Assembly: GCF_003171515.1 (NCBI RefSeq)
Contig: NC_089392.1
Coordinates: forward strand, 1,860,001 to 1,924,000
DNA length: 64,000 nucleotides
Direction of reading: 5' to 3'
DNA from: Pyrenophora tritici-repentis
Taxonomy: Eukaryota > Ascomycota > Dothideomycetes > Pleosporales > Pleosporaceae
Part shown: positions 47,930-59,900 of the stretch, in pieces
Numbering within the stretch: the first letter of the stretch is position 1
Layout: each line of letters begins with the position of its first letter
Notes under the pieces: model-generated
The model's input: the letters and a program-made list of their open reading frames with translations, nothing else
Told to the model about the DNA's origin: nothing
Database searches by the model: none
Made by a program: the position numbers and the translations under genes

Positions 47930-49710
47930 CTACTTTCGATAGTATATCTGCCACATGTTAGTGGTGACACGACTGCAGTCAGACGATCTTGGCCTACCTT
48001 TTTAAACTGGAAATGGAGTTGCAAGATACCCTGCATAATGTTAGCCCTGCCTGGGATACAGCGAGACACAGTGAGCACAATGGGAAACCCCCGCAGTAAG
48101 AAATGCCAAGACATACCTTGTCGAAGCTGCTCTTGAAGCCACGATCTCTCTTGGCGCTGTAGTCCCACTCCTTGTCGATGATCCTGAAGGCGATATCTTC
48201 ATAGGGTGGACCAGCGATGAATCGGATAAGACACGTATCGTCTTCGCCAGCCGGCGCGAAGGACTGGCCTTTCTTGCGGCCGTTCTCGCGCTCGATCTTA
48301 TAGGTGGGCGCTTTGGTCTTATCAATGAGATCAGGGTAGAAGATGTTGAACTTGTAGCCTTGCACGACCTTCGGTGGGGGGTTGTCGTGGTCGTAATGCG
48401 TTTGGTTGTACTTGTTCCATTCGTAGCCCATTTGGACGCGATTGAAGTAGCGAGGCTTCCTAGGCTGATAGCTGCTAGCCCATTGTGGGCGGGCAGTGGT
48501 GACGTCCTCTTCGCCAGTGAATATCTCCTCGCCCTCTTCGACACCCCGCGCGACTTCCCTCTCGTAGAGGGCCATGGTTGCCTTCGAATAGTCGTCCGTC
48601 TCGACGGGTGCAAATCTTGAGGCGCTCGTGGTAACGGCCTGACTGGTTGTCGACTTGCTGTTTTGAAGAGCGCGGTCTTCTGCTTTGGCCTGTGAGGGCA
48701 CATAGCCGGCCTTTTGGATCTTCCGTCTTTCAATAGCTAAGTTCTCCAAGAAAGCCTTTTCCTCAACTTGCGGCAGTGTTTTGTCTTCAGCGCGCAGCTT
48801 TAGTAATGGCTCGGGGTCGCAAGCGGCATCATATACGACCGTAGTCGGCTGCACTTCAATAGTTTCATCGCCGCCTCGGAGCATGTCGTAGATGTTGCCT
48901 TGTACTGAAGCAGCCGCCTCAGCCTGCTGCTTGCGCCACGTCTGCAGTCGCTCTTTAACAATGTCTTGCGACACGCGCCGCAATTTCGCCTTTGCTTTCC
49001 ATACGCGTAGACTCCGTAGCAGTTGCTCCCAGTAGTCGTAGTCTATTGGTTCGTCCGAATCGAGCTTCTTTTTAACCTGCACTTCGAGTGTTTCGAGCTG
49101 TTCGTACGTTTTAGGGGCGAGGAGCTGATCGATGTCGGCGGCTACAGAGCTGGTACCGCGTGCTTCTGCTTTATCTGATCTGGATTTGCGGCGCATATCC
49201 TTGCAGATGGCTTTGAGAGACTGCGCGAGTCAGTATTACATGGTAGTTTTGAAATATGAAGCTGCTTACAGTCCAGTAGTCGCGATTACTCTTGCTTGTC
49301 TCTAGCGTCAAGTAGTTCTCGATCTCCTTCTCCAGCTCTGCGAGGTCTTGGTTGTCAAGCCCTTCCAGTACGCCCTCGGGGTCTACGATGTCAAGCTCGT
49401 GATCCTCGACTTCCTCGTCTAAAATCGACTTCTCTGCAGGATCGATGAAGCGCAATGTGACGGCCAACCAGTCGACGGGTCTCGCACGGCCACCCTTGAC
49501 GCGCAGAGCCGCCTTCTTCTTGGCCTGCTGCAACACAAAGCGATCCTCATCGGCTACCCATGCCTCCTCGGCCGCGTTTGTTGACCGCTTTGCAGCGCTG
49601 TTGTGACTTTGCGAATCGGCTGAGCGCTTTGCGGGAATGGATGACGACGGCGCATTGCGCTGAGGTAGATGCTGGCGATCTTTGTTCCATGGGGCTTCAC
49701 GTGACGACAT
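47930..49710 (-). CDS. Cactin, pre-mRNA splicing factor
   Basis: Model complement(49710..49270, 49220..48117, 48030..47998, 47947..47930), 531 residues. The last two exons are only 33 and 18 bases; they code GILQLHFQFKK and IYYRK, which match the end of cactins and so confirm the splicing. Cactin acts in the spliceosome and in related gene regulation in fission yeast and animals. The middle domain has EKEIENYLTLE and YWEQLLRSLRVWKAK, and the C-terminal cactin domain is clear: YFNRVQMGYEWNKYNQTHY, PPKVVQGYKFNIFYPDL, PTYKIE. The protein is shorter than many because the charged Arg-Ser N-terminal part is brief. The start ATG lies 284 bases from the start of the Nej1 gene on the other strand. Confidence 0.95.
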
Positions 49711-49994
49711 GTTTTCTGCTGGTGGAATGTGCTTTTAGTTTTGTTATGAGGTTTGGCTGTAAGCATCTCCAGGCGGTCGCGAAATCTTTGACCGAGGTTG
49801 GTGACGTACAGGTGCGTGCCTTCCGCGCGCCTGTACGGACTAGTCCCCAATAGGCAGTGACTCTTGGCGTGGCTGCCTTCCATCATATCTCACGTTTGCG
49901 TACGCATCTATCCCATAATCACGTAGTACCGCTGCTTTGAGCTCCCTCTTACCCTGGAACTGTTGATGTAGTAACTTCACGCCTACGATCTGAA
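49711..49994. promoter_or_regulatory. Shared promoter of cactin and Nej1 genes
   Basis: Only 284 bases separate the two start codons of these head-to-head genes, so the region probably drives both. No TATA box near either start is obvious. Confidence 0.6.
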
Positions 49995-51637
49995 ATGTCC
50001 TGTTGGCGCGTGTTGAAGCTTTCCGACGAGCCAGGAGACAAACAAGTCCCCCAGCTCCTCATCAAACCTGCATTTCATTCGGATTCGTACATACTGCATC
50101 TTACAGACCTGAGTAACATATGGAGCGAAGAGTCAGACTTGGACGGTATAGTGAACCGAGCTTCACAGGAGCAATCACCTATTGAAGTCAGCAAACAAGA
50201 TACGGCGCAGCTTTCCATCCTCCTCCACAACATCAAGAAGTCCCTAGTCAACGACGATGATGCAGTGTGCCAAATGACTCGTATTGATGGCAATGGCATC
50301 ACATTACATACGAGTATATGTCTTCCAGAGCCACTCGACCGCTTGACATGGAAGTTCTATCTGAAGAAGCGTCCCTCTACAGTTCTCGAAAACGAACTCA
50401 TTCTTCCACTCCTTGTATCCTCGCACATACAACACGAACGCATCAACAGACTCATAACCACGATCAATAGCAAAGACAATGCAATTACTCGACTTGCGGA
50501 CCACTTCGATTCCAACAACATGGACTTTGCTGCAGCTTTCCCTAGCATCGGTGGCACCAAGTCAGGGAAGAGAATGATTAAACGCGAGCAAGCGGCCAAG
50601 CACATTCCCGCATTACAATCTTTTCGAGAAGATGCATGGAGGCAGGAAACAGAGCAATTGCGAGATTCCGATGTAACTACACTAGGCTTGTTCCAGGAAG
50701 CGTTGGCCCACAGTACGCCGGATGTGCCGATACAACTGAAATCGGGAGATCGTGAGCAAGACTGGTGGACTGCAGTACCGACTCATTTGAGTTCTAAGAC
50801 CGCCGCCAAGAGGCGAACAATGTCTCCACCGCCAATAAAACCAAATGACGTCGTGGCCGGGTCGAGTGACGAAGAGACAGAAGACGAGTTTGAGAATCAC
50901 GAGCACTTCAATGTGAGATGATCGTAGATACCGACCACAGCGTTTCACTGACAGAGCTACAGACTCATACCATCGCCACCAAGCCCGCTGAGATCCCAGT
51001 TCCAACGCCAAGCTCATCTCCAAATGGAGCACAGAGCACCTCAGAAGATAGTACCGAGGACGAAGATGACCTTGACGTGCCTCCAATGAACGGTAGTCAG
51101 AGTCAAGGACGCGCCCTACAGACGTCTCCAGGCCGGAAGCCATCACCAAAACACTCTCCACTGCACAAAGCAACAGATCCGCCAGCGGCAAAAACGAAGG
51201 TCAATACATTTCGTATCGGTGGCAAGTCGAAAGCACTAATAGAGCCACCACCATCAGCAACAATAGTTACAGGGACAGATACTCACCCGGATGATCTTCT
51301 GCCAACTAGAGAATCTGTACCTCCCTGTTCGCCACCCACACAAACAATCACGACACTGAAGAAAGCCCGAAAGCCATTTAAAATTGGTGGAAAAGGGAAG
51401 GATATAGATAGAGAGACTTCACAGAGTGCTTTCCGAGCTAGGCAGACGCAGTCTCCTACCGTGGAGCCCCCGTCCTTCCCACCGCTGCACGAAGCAGTGA
51501 GGGAACCTACTCCCATCAAGGAAGTAATTGAAGAGACGCCTGAAGAGAAAGCAGAGCGGAGACGAGCTGAGCTCAAAAGGAAGAACGGGGAAGCCGCAAA
51601 GAAGCTGGCACAAGCAAAGAAGAAGAAGAGATTTTGA
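49995..51637 (+). CDS. NEJ1: Nej1/XLF-type non-homologous end-joining factor
   Basis: Model join(49995..50912, 50963..51637), 530 residues; the 50-base intron (GTGAGA to CTACAG, with a CACTGAC branch) joins a first part of 306 codons to a second of 225. XLF/Nej1 helps DNA ligase IV-XRCC4 (Lif1) join broken ends in the nucleus. The N-terminal head domain (WRVLKLSDEPG, PQLLIKPAFHSDSYILHLTD, LSNIWSEE) and following helices (NKDNAITRLADHFDSNNMDF-like coiled coil) fit the family. The tail is disordered, with two copies of an F(R/K)IGGK motif near residues 389 and 445, and ends in a basic run, AKKKKRF, like the Ku-binding motif at the end of animal XLF. The motif roles are inferred. Confidence 0.85.
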
Positions 51638-52103
51638 TAAATGAAGGAACCATGGGACTACAATAACTGTTCTACTCTGAAGCCTAAAGATTCCCTCCGT
51701 TGAAGGACCAAGGTATCCTTGAACTGAACTGATAGGATTCTTATTTCTTCCATACAAGCGTTGATATCCAAGTTCAGTTTTTTCACGGTCTAATTGAATC
51801 ATGGTAGTGTGCTCGAACCCGAAGTTTTACTCTTTGTAATGACCTTTGTATTACCACATACGCAAATTGTAGTGAATGAACGGCTCTTTCCGGATCTGTA
51901 CAAAGTCTCTTATCTCTTTCCATTGTCACCTGCTATCGCGCTCTTTCCGCGTCCGTTTGTTTACCGCTAGTCCGCAACCAACGGAACCACCCTCACCACT
52001 GCACCTTCTTCACCTCGGGTTCCACCTGCTTGCGCCCGCACCTCTTGGATACTCAAACCCGACCGTGCCTGACGGCAGTGGTTGACAACCGCTACCCAGA
52101 ATC
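51638..52103. other. Intergenic, no gene seen
   Basis: This is the 3' flank of the Nej1 gene and the leader or promoter of the next gene. Nothing else is seen. Confidence 0.5.
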
Positions 52104-55100
52104 ATGTGTAAATATTCTTACTGGTACTACTCGACTTGCCGACATGGTGAGCTCAACAAATTATCTTACTGCGACAAAGATATAATACTTGGGCTACCTA
52201 GAGAAGAGTAAGTAATCCGACGAATATTCCAACGGTGTCATCAGCTCACAGTAATAGCGACCGTCCACCGCCAGACCACGCGGGTGCACACAACAACGCC
52301 GGTGCTCGACCAGGCCCATCGTCTTCTAACCCACCAACATCAGATTCCAACAACAGTAGCTCATCGCATACGCATACGCAGCAACAACACCCATCACAGT
52401 ATAACAACAACATGTCCACTCTCGCGTCATCCGAAGGTGGGCGCTTGCCAATCTCTATTGCCGTCATACAAGAGCAAATTGAGCGACCGCCTCACTTGGC
52501 TCCTCACATCCCACGGCCCGCGTCTATTGATGATCCCCTTGCAGAATCTTCAGATACTTTTGACGGCAATAGCTCGCTATTGGATATGAGAGGCTACAGC
52601 AATGTCAACATCGATATCCCATTGAACACGCAGTCCTCTTTGTATATGGAAGTAACTCATGACGGTAAGGTCACCGAATTAGTTGCTCGATTTGAGTCGT
52701 ATGCCAGTTACTCTGACGCCGCCGAAGCATCCCATGAAGGACATATCTCTGCGCCTATTCCCTACGATCACCCCACCACTAGTTCTCACGCCGAGACTGT
52801 TCGAGAGGGTCGTTTCGAGCAATCTGATCATCATTTCTCTACACATACAGGCATTCAACTCGTGTCTGCACACAGCCCTCGCAAGTCGATCCCTTCACAC
52901 TGGCTGCCCAAGAGTGCTGGCCCCAACTTAGCAACGGCGCAACGCGCAAAGGAGCGAACATACAAGAAGAGTGCTGAGAGCAGCTCCCCTGGCGAATTGA
53001 TGACGATCCGCGGAACCCACAGCTCATTCGACTTGAGTAGAGGGTATGGCAAGGAAGGCTCAACTTATCTGACGAAAGAAGCTCTGGCAGCTGTCGACAG
53101 TAGCATCACATCATCCTCGTCCCCGCTCGGCACTGGTACAGTTCCCAGCTCTCCCTCAAAGAAAGCATGGAATAGCCCTACTAGGTCACCTGTACGCAGC
53201 AGCACGAGCCAGCAACCCAAGTTGTCTTTCAAGATGTCGCCGGTAAAGTTGGCAAACCTCAATACCAAGTCATCGCCAGGACACTCGCGAGCAACCAGCA
53301 GCATCTCCACGTCAACTGGCAATACGGCTTTCTATACTGCTCAAGGTTCGCCTGTAAGGAGTCCTACAGACATTGAGCAAAGTTTCCATACCGATTTAGA
53401 ATATCTTGAGGAATTTGACGTTTCCGATACTGATTTACATGCTGACAGTCATGATGATCAGGTGTCTCACGACTTTGTCAGCTCGCCGTCGGCTATGAAA
53501 GAAACAGTGGAAGATACGACAAGTCCTATGAAGCTGAAACGCGCGCACAATCAGTCTCCAAAATCATGCTCCAGCCCATCGCATCCTGTCTCATGCCAAC
53601 AAGCTTCGCGGATTCCACGCATCGGCGCCACAAGCAAGATTGCCATCCCCACCAGAAATTCCACTTTGAAGCGAGCCGAGTCCGTAGCATCTCTGAAATA
53701 CAGGCTCAAGATGATGCAAATCATGCATGCTGGAGCTGACGAGGATTGTTTATCGGAGAACTCCATGGCTACTCATCCAGGACACTTCCGTACCATCGAC
53801 AGCTCAAAGATTGCGTCCATTACAGGAAAAGACCGAGACGAAGAACGATCACTTCTCCATAACAAGAGGAGCGATTCTCATCTTATCTCCACGACCATCC
53901 TGGCACAACCTCCTGTTGCGACCCAGCACATGGACACCCCGAGAATTGAACCCGTTAGGGATCAGCTTGAACAGCCTGCAATTCCCCCCGATATGCCTGG
54001 TCTAGAGGAATTGCCGGATGTTACAACTTCGTGTGTCAGACAGGATTCCACATACAGCTCCCGAACAGCAAGCACCTCTACTGTACGGGCAACTTCGAAG
54101 GTCGTAGATCCTGTTCCTACAGATTCGACTGTCATATATAGTCAGAAGAAGACAGATGTTCTTGGTACGACACCCACACTGCCAAACAGAATGCCTCCAA
54201 TCATTGTCATGATGGCTCACAGTTTGAACATAGGCGATCTGAGTCATATTGCCGACCAAGAAGATGCAGATTCAGCCAAAACGGACCAAATACACGATGA
54301 TACATCGCCTGTTAGAGGCAGAAGTGAATGGTATGTCCCAGGCTCATGCAGACGGAAAGATAGTGATTGTTCAACGCATTCTAGTATCGGGTCAGACCTT
54401 CGTGCGACTGCCGCAGAGTTCGTACCCCAACCTGCAAGTGCAGCCGTCCCAAAAGAGCCCTTTACTGCGCCGGAGTTTGTGCCTCGTCCCCCGAGCGCGA
54501 TTGCCGCAGTCGAGCCTTCTACTACTACCGTGGCGGGTACACTGTATCAGGATATACCCGGCTTGCCAGACATGACGGTGCTCGATAGAAACGGAATCCC
54601 GTTCTTGTGGTACATGTATGGGGTTCAGTTTGCTTATGAACAAGGCTTCCGGAACGGTCGTCCAAAGTCACCGAAGAAGATCAAACCCAAGAAGCAGCGT
54701 TCGACGTTGCCTTCTCCGGCTGATGCTGCTGATCCTGTCTCTAACAGTATCGCTGCAACCACTTCCTTGTCGGCCAATCCAAACGCTACCGAAGGAACGA
54801 GGCACTTGACTTCTGCGGAACTAATGCCGCCTCCATCCGCACCTGTGCATCAGCACCAAGAAGACCAAAATTCGGAGAATTCTCGTCCCAACTTGCAGAA
54901 GCAGAATGCGAAGGCTGACGATGTTGAACCGACACAGTCGTTCTCAAACCAGTTCGACATGGTTGAGAAAACTGTACTTGTCAACCGCACAAATATCGAC
55001 GCTTCTCGCCCCTTGAAACCCGCCCTACCCTCTGGTCCACGCAGTATGCAGCTTCCAACACACTACACAATCCCACGTCGTGGCAATCGCTACCGTCACC

Positions 55101-55342
55101 CTGGTAACGGCTTGTATGGTGGTCGCGGCAACGCTGCGGGTATTCCCATGGATGCTACTGCTCCATTCCCTACCCCTGTAGCGCCCCAAGGCCGAGTGGG
55201 TCAGGCACAGGTTGAGGTTGGCATCTCCACAGACTACTCCGGGTACACGATTGGAAGAGAAACTTGTGGTATGATACAAATTGATGAAGCAAGGGAGAAG
55301 ATCGGCGGTCTAGCATGCCATGCATGTGATCCTGATCATTGA
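52104..55342 (+). CDS. Large disordered protein with Cys/His N-terminus, unknown function
   Basis: Model join(52104..52207, 52252..55342), 1064 residues. The short first exon (ATG at 52104, perfect donor GTAAGT) encodes a 34-residue start with regularly spaced Cys and His (MCKYSYWYYSTCRHGELNKL first, then SYCDKD), a pattern that could bind a metal ion. The remainder is Ser/Thr/Pro-rich and mostly disordered, with islands of order: DRNGIPFLWYMYGVQFAYEQ near residue 815 and a closing block with ETCGMIQIDEAREKIGG and CHACDPDH. A basic segment (KSPKKIKPKKQR) may direct it to the nucleus. I do not recognise a named family. The intron is supported because the open frame upstream of it has no ATG of its own, and splicing restores phase. 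Confidence 0.75.
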
Positions 55343-55948
55343 GCGACGGCTGTGTCATTTGGGTAACAACAGTACAAGGATATTGGCGGATTGAGATTGG
55401 ATTATGAGACTGAGATCTTGCAGACAGGTCTATCGGTACTGCAATAGCTTACATTGGATGGTTCATGGATAGAGCGCATGAGATTATGACAGAATGAATA
55501 ACGTATAGATGGAAGTGCTGAAGATCACGTGACTTCGCCTTCACAGCAGCAGCCTTATGTGGGTGTCGCAAGATGATTTCCTCGTCTTTGATGTAACTCG
55601 AGTTCAGTGCAAATCCCAAGATGCTGGAGCCACTCTGGAGAGCATTCGATAGCAAAACACGTCGTCTAAAGTATACATCTGCAGATATGAATATTTGGGC
55701 TAAGAGGGAGAGAATGAGCACCGAGAAGCAGATCAACAAGGTGATGGTGGGTGGTAGTAGATTCAAGTGTAGTTCCAAAAGCCTATACCTCGCTTCTAAC
55801 ATGGCCTCGTACCGTATCCATCATACCCCACCCCTTAACCACTATACCTTGCAATCAGCCTATACACGCAAATCGCCCGTTGAGGTACCACCACGTCATA
55901 CAGTCGATTAACCTACACAAGATAATCAACACACACCCTACATCAGCA
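55343..55948. other. Intergenic between convergent genes
   Basis: The 3' ends of the large disordered-protein gene (plus) and the RidA gene (minus) face each other here. A minus-strand frame of 117 codons with hydrophobic runs exists at 55449-55802, but nothing supports it as a gene. Confidence 0.45.
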
Positions 55949-56897
55949 TTAGAGCTTTGCATGGCCCATACCGTTATACGCAATGCACTCGATCTCGACA
56001 GGCACACCCTTGGGCAGCTGCTTAACTGCAACGCAGCTCCTCGCGGGCTTGTGGGCAAAGTACTGCTCGTAGATGGAGTTCATCTCGGCGAAGTTTGCCA
56101 TGTCGTCGAGGAAGACGTTGACCTATACATAATCGTACGATTAGCTGCTGGCCAGGAAGTTGTGGGGGTGTATATGGGATGAGAAGAGAAGGGGGAGGTA
56201 AACCCACCTTTACAACCCTCTCCATAGCAACACCGGCTTCAGTGAGGATACCCTTGATGTTCTCGCAGCACATCTTGGTCTTGTCGGCGATGCTGCCTTC
56301 GATTAGGTTGCCCTTTGTGTCGGCGGGGATTTGGCCAGAGACGAAGACGTTGGGGCCGGCAATGATGGCTTGGGTCTGTTTGGGGGGGTGGGTGTCAGCC
56401 TCTATGTTTCCTTATCCTTGCTTTTCTTCCAAGAGCTTTGTAGTGATGTGACATTTCTTCGCCCAGTGATTGTGTGGTGTGGGATATGCGCTGTCTTGGG
56501 GGACATGGTGTATGCTTGGGTAGCAAGTGTATATGTAAGGGGTCTCGGGGATCGGAATATGCGGTTGGAAGGATGTTCACGACGAACGAAATGCGTGGGG
56601 TAGAGGGAGACGTACGTAAGGTCCAGCAGCTACAGAATGTATTAGTACAAGCACACAGACATACACCCCTCCTCTTCCTCTCCCCATGAACTTACGAGGA
56701 CAGGCATTAGCTGTAAAAACCTTCTTGATATCCGACATATTTCTTTTCTGTATCGTAGCTCTAGGCGTATATCCAAAAACCGTCGTGAGTGAAAAATGAG
56801 ATGTCGTAGACAGTGGTCTCAAAGGTATTCCAGAACAAAAAACTCTCTTTCTCGATTGTGTAGTAAAAGTAGTCGTAAAGGTAGTCACACGCTGCAT
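55949..56897 (-). CDS. MMF1: RidA/Mmf1 enamine/imine deaminase (YjgF family)
   Basis: Model complement(56897..56696, 56629..56616, 56375..56208, 56122..55949), 185 residues. Exon 2 is a micro-exon of 14 bases; it codes PAGPY, which joined to TQAI gives the conserved RidA start AGPYTQAI. Other family marks are [37 protein letters not shown] and the substrate-contact Arg in PARSCVAV, then PVEIECIA. RidA proteins hydrolyse reactive enamines made when threonine or serine is dehydrated. Two in-frame ATGs matter: the first (56897) adds a 53-residue, Arg/Ser/Thr-rich, acid-poor start typical of a mitochondrial presequence; the second (56738) begins MSDIKKVFT and gives a cytosolic form of 132 residues. 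Yeast has separate Mmf1 and Hmf1 for these sites. Confidence 0.93.
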
Positions 56898-57653
56898 TAA
56901 ACCCTTTCTCTATCTCAACAGAACAAGTAAGCAACAGAGGACAACTTTCCCCACGTAAGTAAAGTGAGGCTATCGCCGGCCCAGTGCTACCCGGAGCTAT
57001 GGTCCCTCGTCACCATACAACCCACCCTGATAGCTACCACACGCGCACGCATACGCGACGTAAGCATAGCAAGGCAGCGCGGGGGGCATGGCAGCTAGAG
57101 CGGGCGCCGGCATCGGTGCTTGACCCCACCCGGCCCCCCGCTCTTCGCTTCGCCATTGGCGGGATATGAGCAATTCAGCAGGGTGCCCGTTTAGCGCCAG
57201 GCAGCATGGAGGGGTAAGTCAAGAACTTTTTTTTGCCCTTTTCTTTTTGGTTTGGCTGGGTTAGCTAGGTATGCATGACATGAGAGGGGGAAATGGAAGG
57301 AAGTTTTGCGACGGAAAATGGGTGTAAGATGGATAACTTTTATGCTGCTGTTGTTTGTGTAGGTGCGGGGGAGTTTATATAATTTACATATATAATGTGG
57401 TGTTTTCTGTTTTCTGTTTTGTGTTTTTTTTGGGCTGCGAAAATTGTAGTGTGGAGATTCTCGTCGTTCTGCTGCTATAACGTTATCGTCGCGTTATCGT
57501 TGTTCATCTGTCGATTCCCGCCCTTCCCGCGCGTGTCCGTTGTGATAACCAGCCCCGCCAACGCCGCCCATGATGCAATTCCGGTCTATAATGTCGTCTA
57601 TGTGAATGGCGAAGATATGTTCCAGATTTGATGGAAAGATCAGATAAACGCCC
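56898..57653. other. Intergenic, no gene seen
   Basis: This is the promoter of the RidA gene and the 3' flank of the APT gene. The stretch near 57220-57430 has T-rich runs. Nothing coding is seen. Confidence 0.5.
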
Positions 57654-58462
57654 TTACTGCTTGAGCGCTTCCTGTTTCGCAAGCAGTGTGTATACGGGTG
57701 CGTCGAGCTTGTCGCGACCCTTGAGGAAGGGCTCTTCGTCAATGAAGAGATATCCCATGGTTTCTCCGCCGAGTTTCTTCACGAGTAAACCGGCTGCTGC
57801 GGCAGAACCACCTACAAGTCGATTAGCATCCCATGTCCCTGCGTCAAAAAGGCGAAACCAGACGTACCTGTCGCAATAATGTCGTCAACAATCAAAACCT
57901 TTTGGCCCGCCTTTACGGCATCGGCTTGCATTTGGAAGAAATCAGACCCGTACTCCTTGAGATATTCAGCCGTCTCGCACGGTCCCGGGAGCTTCCCCCT
58001 CTTCCGGACGGGCACAAAACTCGCGCCCAGTCTCAGGGCCAGGCTGGGTCCAAAGAGGAAGCCCCGCGCATCCAGTCCAACAACAACGTCGGGCTTGCCG
58101 GCTGATCCGAATTGCTGCGAAACAGCCAGCTCGAGCGAGCGCACCAGGCCCTCGTGTAATTGGGGGTTCGCAAAGATGGGCATAATGTCCTCGAACAGGA
58201 TTCCCGGTTGCGGGAAGTCCGGGAACTGGCGGAGCGAGGCCTTCAGCGTGCTCTTAAGACTGGCGAGTTCGGCGGCGGGGGAGGGATGGGGGGTGGAGAG
58301 TCCTCCTTGGGAGGTGGCATGGTCGTTGCTCTGGAGAGTTGGGTCGGGCTTCTGCGGGGGAGGGTGTGCGGCGGTTGCGTCGGCTTTGAGTGGTGGGTTG
58401 GCTGGGGTGGTGGTGTTGATGGGGTGCGTCGAGTGGGCAGCGACGTCGTGGGGAGCGGTCAT
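57654..58462 (-). CDS. APT1: Adenine phosphoribosyltransferase
   Basis: Model complement(58462..57868, 57811..57654), 250 residues. The enzyme joins adenine to PRPP to make AMP in purine salvage. The PRPP-binding motif is intact after splicing: VLIVDDIIATGGSAAAAG, with the 56-base intron inside the codon of its first Gly. Other marks are FPDFPQPGILFEDIMPIF, VVGLDARGFLFGP and GASFVPVRKRGKLPG. The core starts near residue 64; before it lies a Pro/Thr/His-rich extension, whereas yeast Apt1 is about 187 residues. No ATG occurs near the core start, so the extension seems real. The gene sits on the same strand as, and between, RidA and the homoserine kinase-AIR synthetase fusion. Confidence 0.95.
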
Positions 58463-59900
58463 TGTGAAGAAAGAGAGGAGAAGGGGGAATAAGTAGATAG
58501 ATAGGTCAGACAAAAAGATAGGGCTAGGTTGGTGCCGTGTGGGTGGTCAAGGCTGCTGCACTGTGATGCTGTCAGCTTTCGGGGTGCGTGGGCGTGTGTT
58601 CGGGACGAGGGCTAGAAGGGCTGGCTTGGCTTGGTCGCTCCGAGTACCCAGCGCAGTTCCGTCTGAAAAAAAAAGTTGGCCCTGGTAGCCCTGGTAGGTA
58701 TGGGTAGGCGTCTGGCAAACGGTCCGCCTAGGCCAATACACACGGTTTACCCCTACGCCCCACCTCGACAACCACCATGGCGAATAGACGGACAGGTGCG
58801 AGTCGTGGCGCCCCCCGCCTACCCTTCAGCCGCCCAGCAACACGTTTCCATCTGGTTGCCTATACACCACCACTGTTCTCCAAGTGGCAGCTCCGTCTTA
58901 TCGCATGGATGGCCGCCCTGTCCATCGTATCACCCTGGCCCACAAAGCTGTCTGGCGGCCGCCCAGGTGACGCAGACTCGTTATCGGGACAGAGCCATGC
59001 CGACATGATTTCACATGTCGACGTCAGGAAGAGGGAGGTACGGCCTGTGGGAGTCATACTTGAGCGCCAAAGTCCGTCTCAACAGAATCTAGAACCCACG
59101 CGTTTGGGTTGCTATATTGCGACCGAGTCCGTAGCACCTCTCCCCCGCACCCATCTTCGCCCTGTTCCAACATGTCAACCAAAAATCCGCAATCTATTAC
59201 TCAATACCACCCGTCAAGCCAAACAGCGCCCGCCCTTGTAGCCACGCACCTTGCTGGCGCCAAAATCCGACCATGGCGCAATGGTCGCGTACTCGTTGCA
59301 AGACGCTTTGGCCGTCTCCATGTCTCAGCTGAGTATCCTGCCACATCGGGCTAGCGTGCAACGTGACATACCGACAATCCATTATTCCCCAAACATCTGT
59401 CATTAGCAGAGCATGTCTTGACGCGTCCTCACATCATCTTGTCTCCACAATAAGCCGTGATATGCAGATGCATATGCCTCCTCCAAGGAACACTGTGAGC
59501 GTCGTAGCGTCCCAGCGCCCTTCTCTCACCACCCCGTCTGCTCAAACATCGCGCCATACCACGACTCGGAATTCCCCAATCCAGCCGCGGCTAACACGAA
59601 CACTGCATTCTAGGTACCAAGCACCACGCTCTTTGTCTGGGATTCCCCGTCTAAAGCGCGCGTATTGCTCACGTATAAGCATTCCTTGGAATTAAGACAG
59701 CACAGGTGGATTTGGACTTGCTCTAGAACTTGAAGAAAAGGTGGGTATATTCGTTTGATATGCCGCTGCAACCGCCGCGGCTCCCAATCGCCAGACCTGT
59801 AGCGTCCTGAGTATATGTAACCTTCATACATCATATCATGGCTTTTGCTTCCGGTCTGCTACGTATGCAGACACCTGCTACAAGGTGGAGACATGGTTTC
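58463..59900. other. Intergenic, GC-rich, no supported gene
   Basis: This holds the promoter of the APT gene and the 3' flank of the fusion gene. A 154-codon plus frame with an ATG at 58777 exists, but its Arg/Pro/Ser-rich translation has no motif and I do not support it as a gene. Confidence 0.45.

Noticed and set aside
58777..59241. A 154-codon plus-strand frame starting at an ATG between APT and the fusion gene.
   Set aside because: The translation is Arg/Pro/Ser-rich without any motif, in GC-rich DNA where long chance frames are more common.
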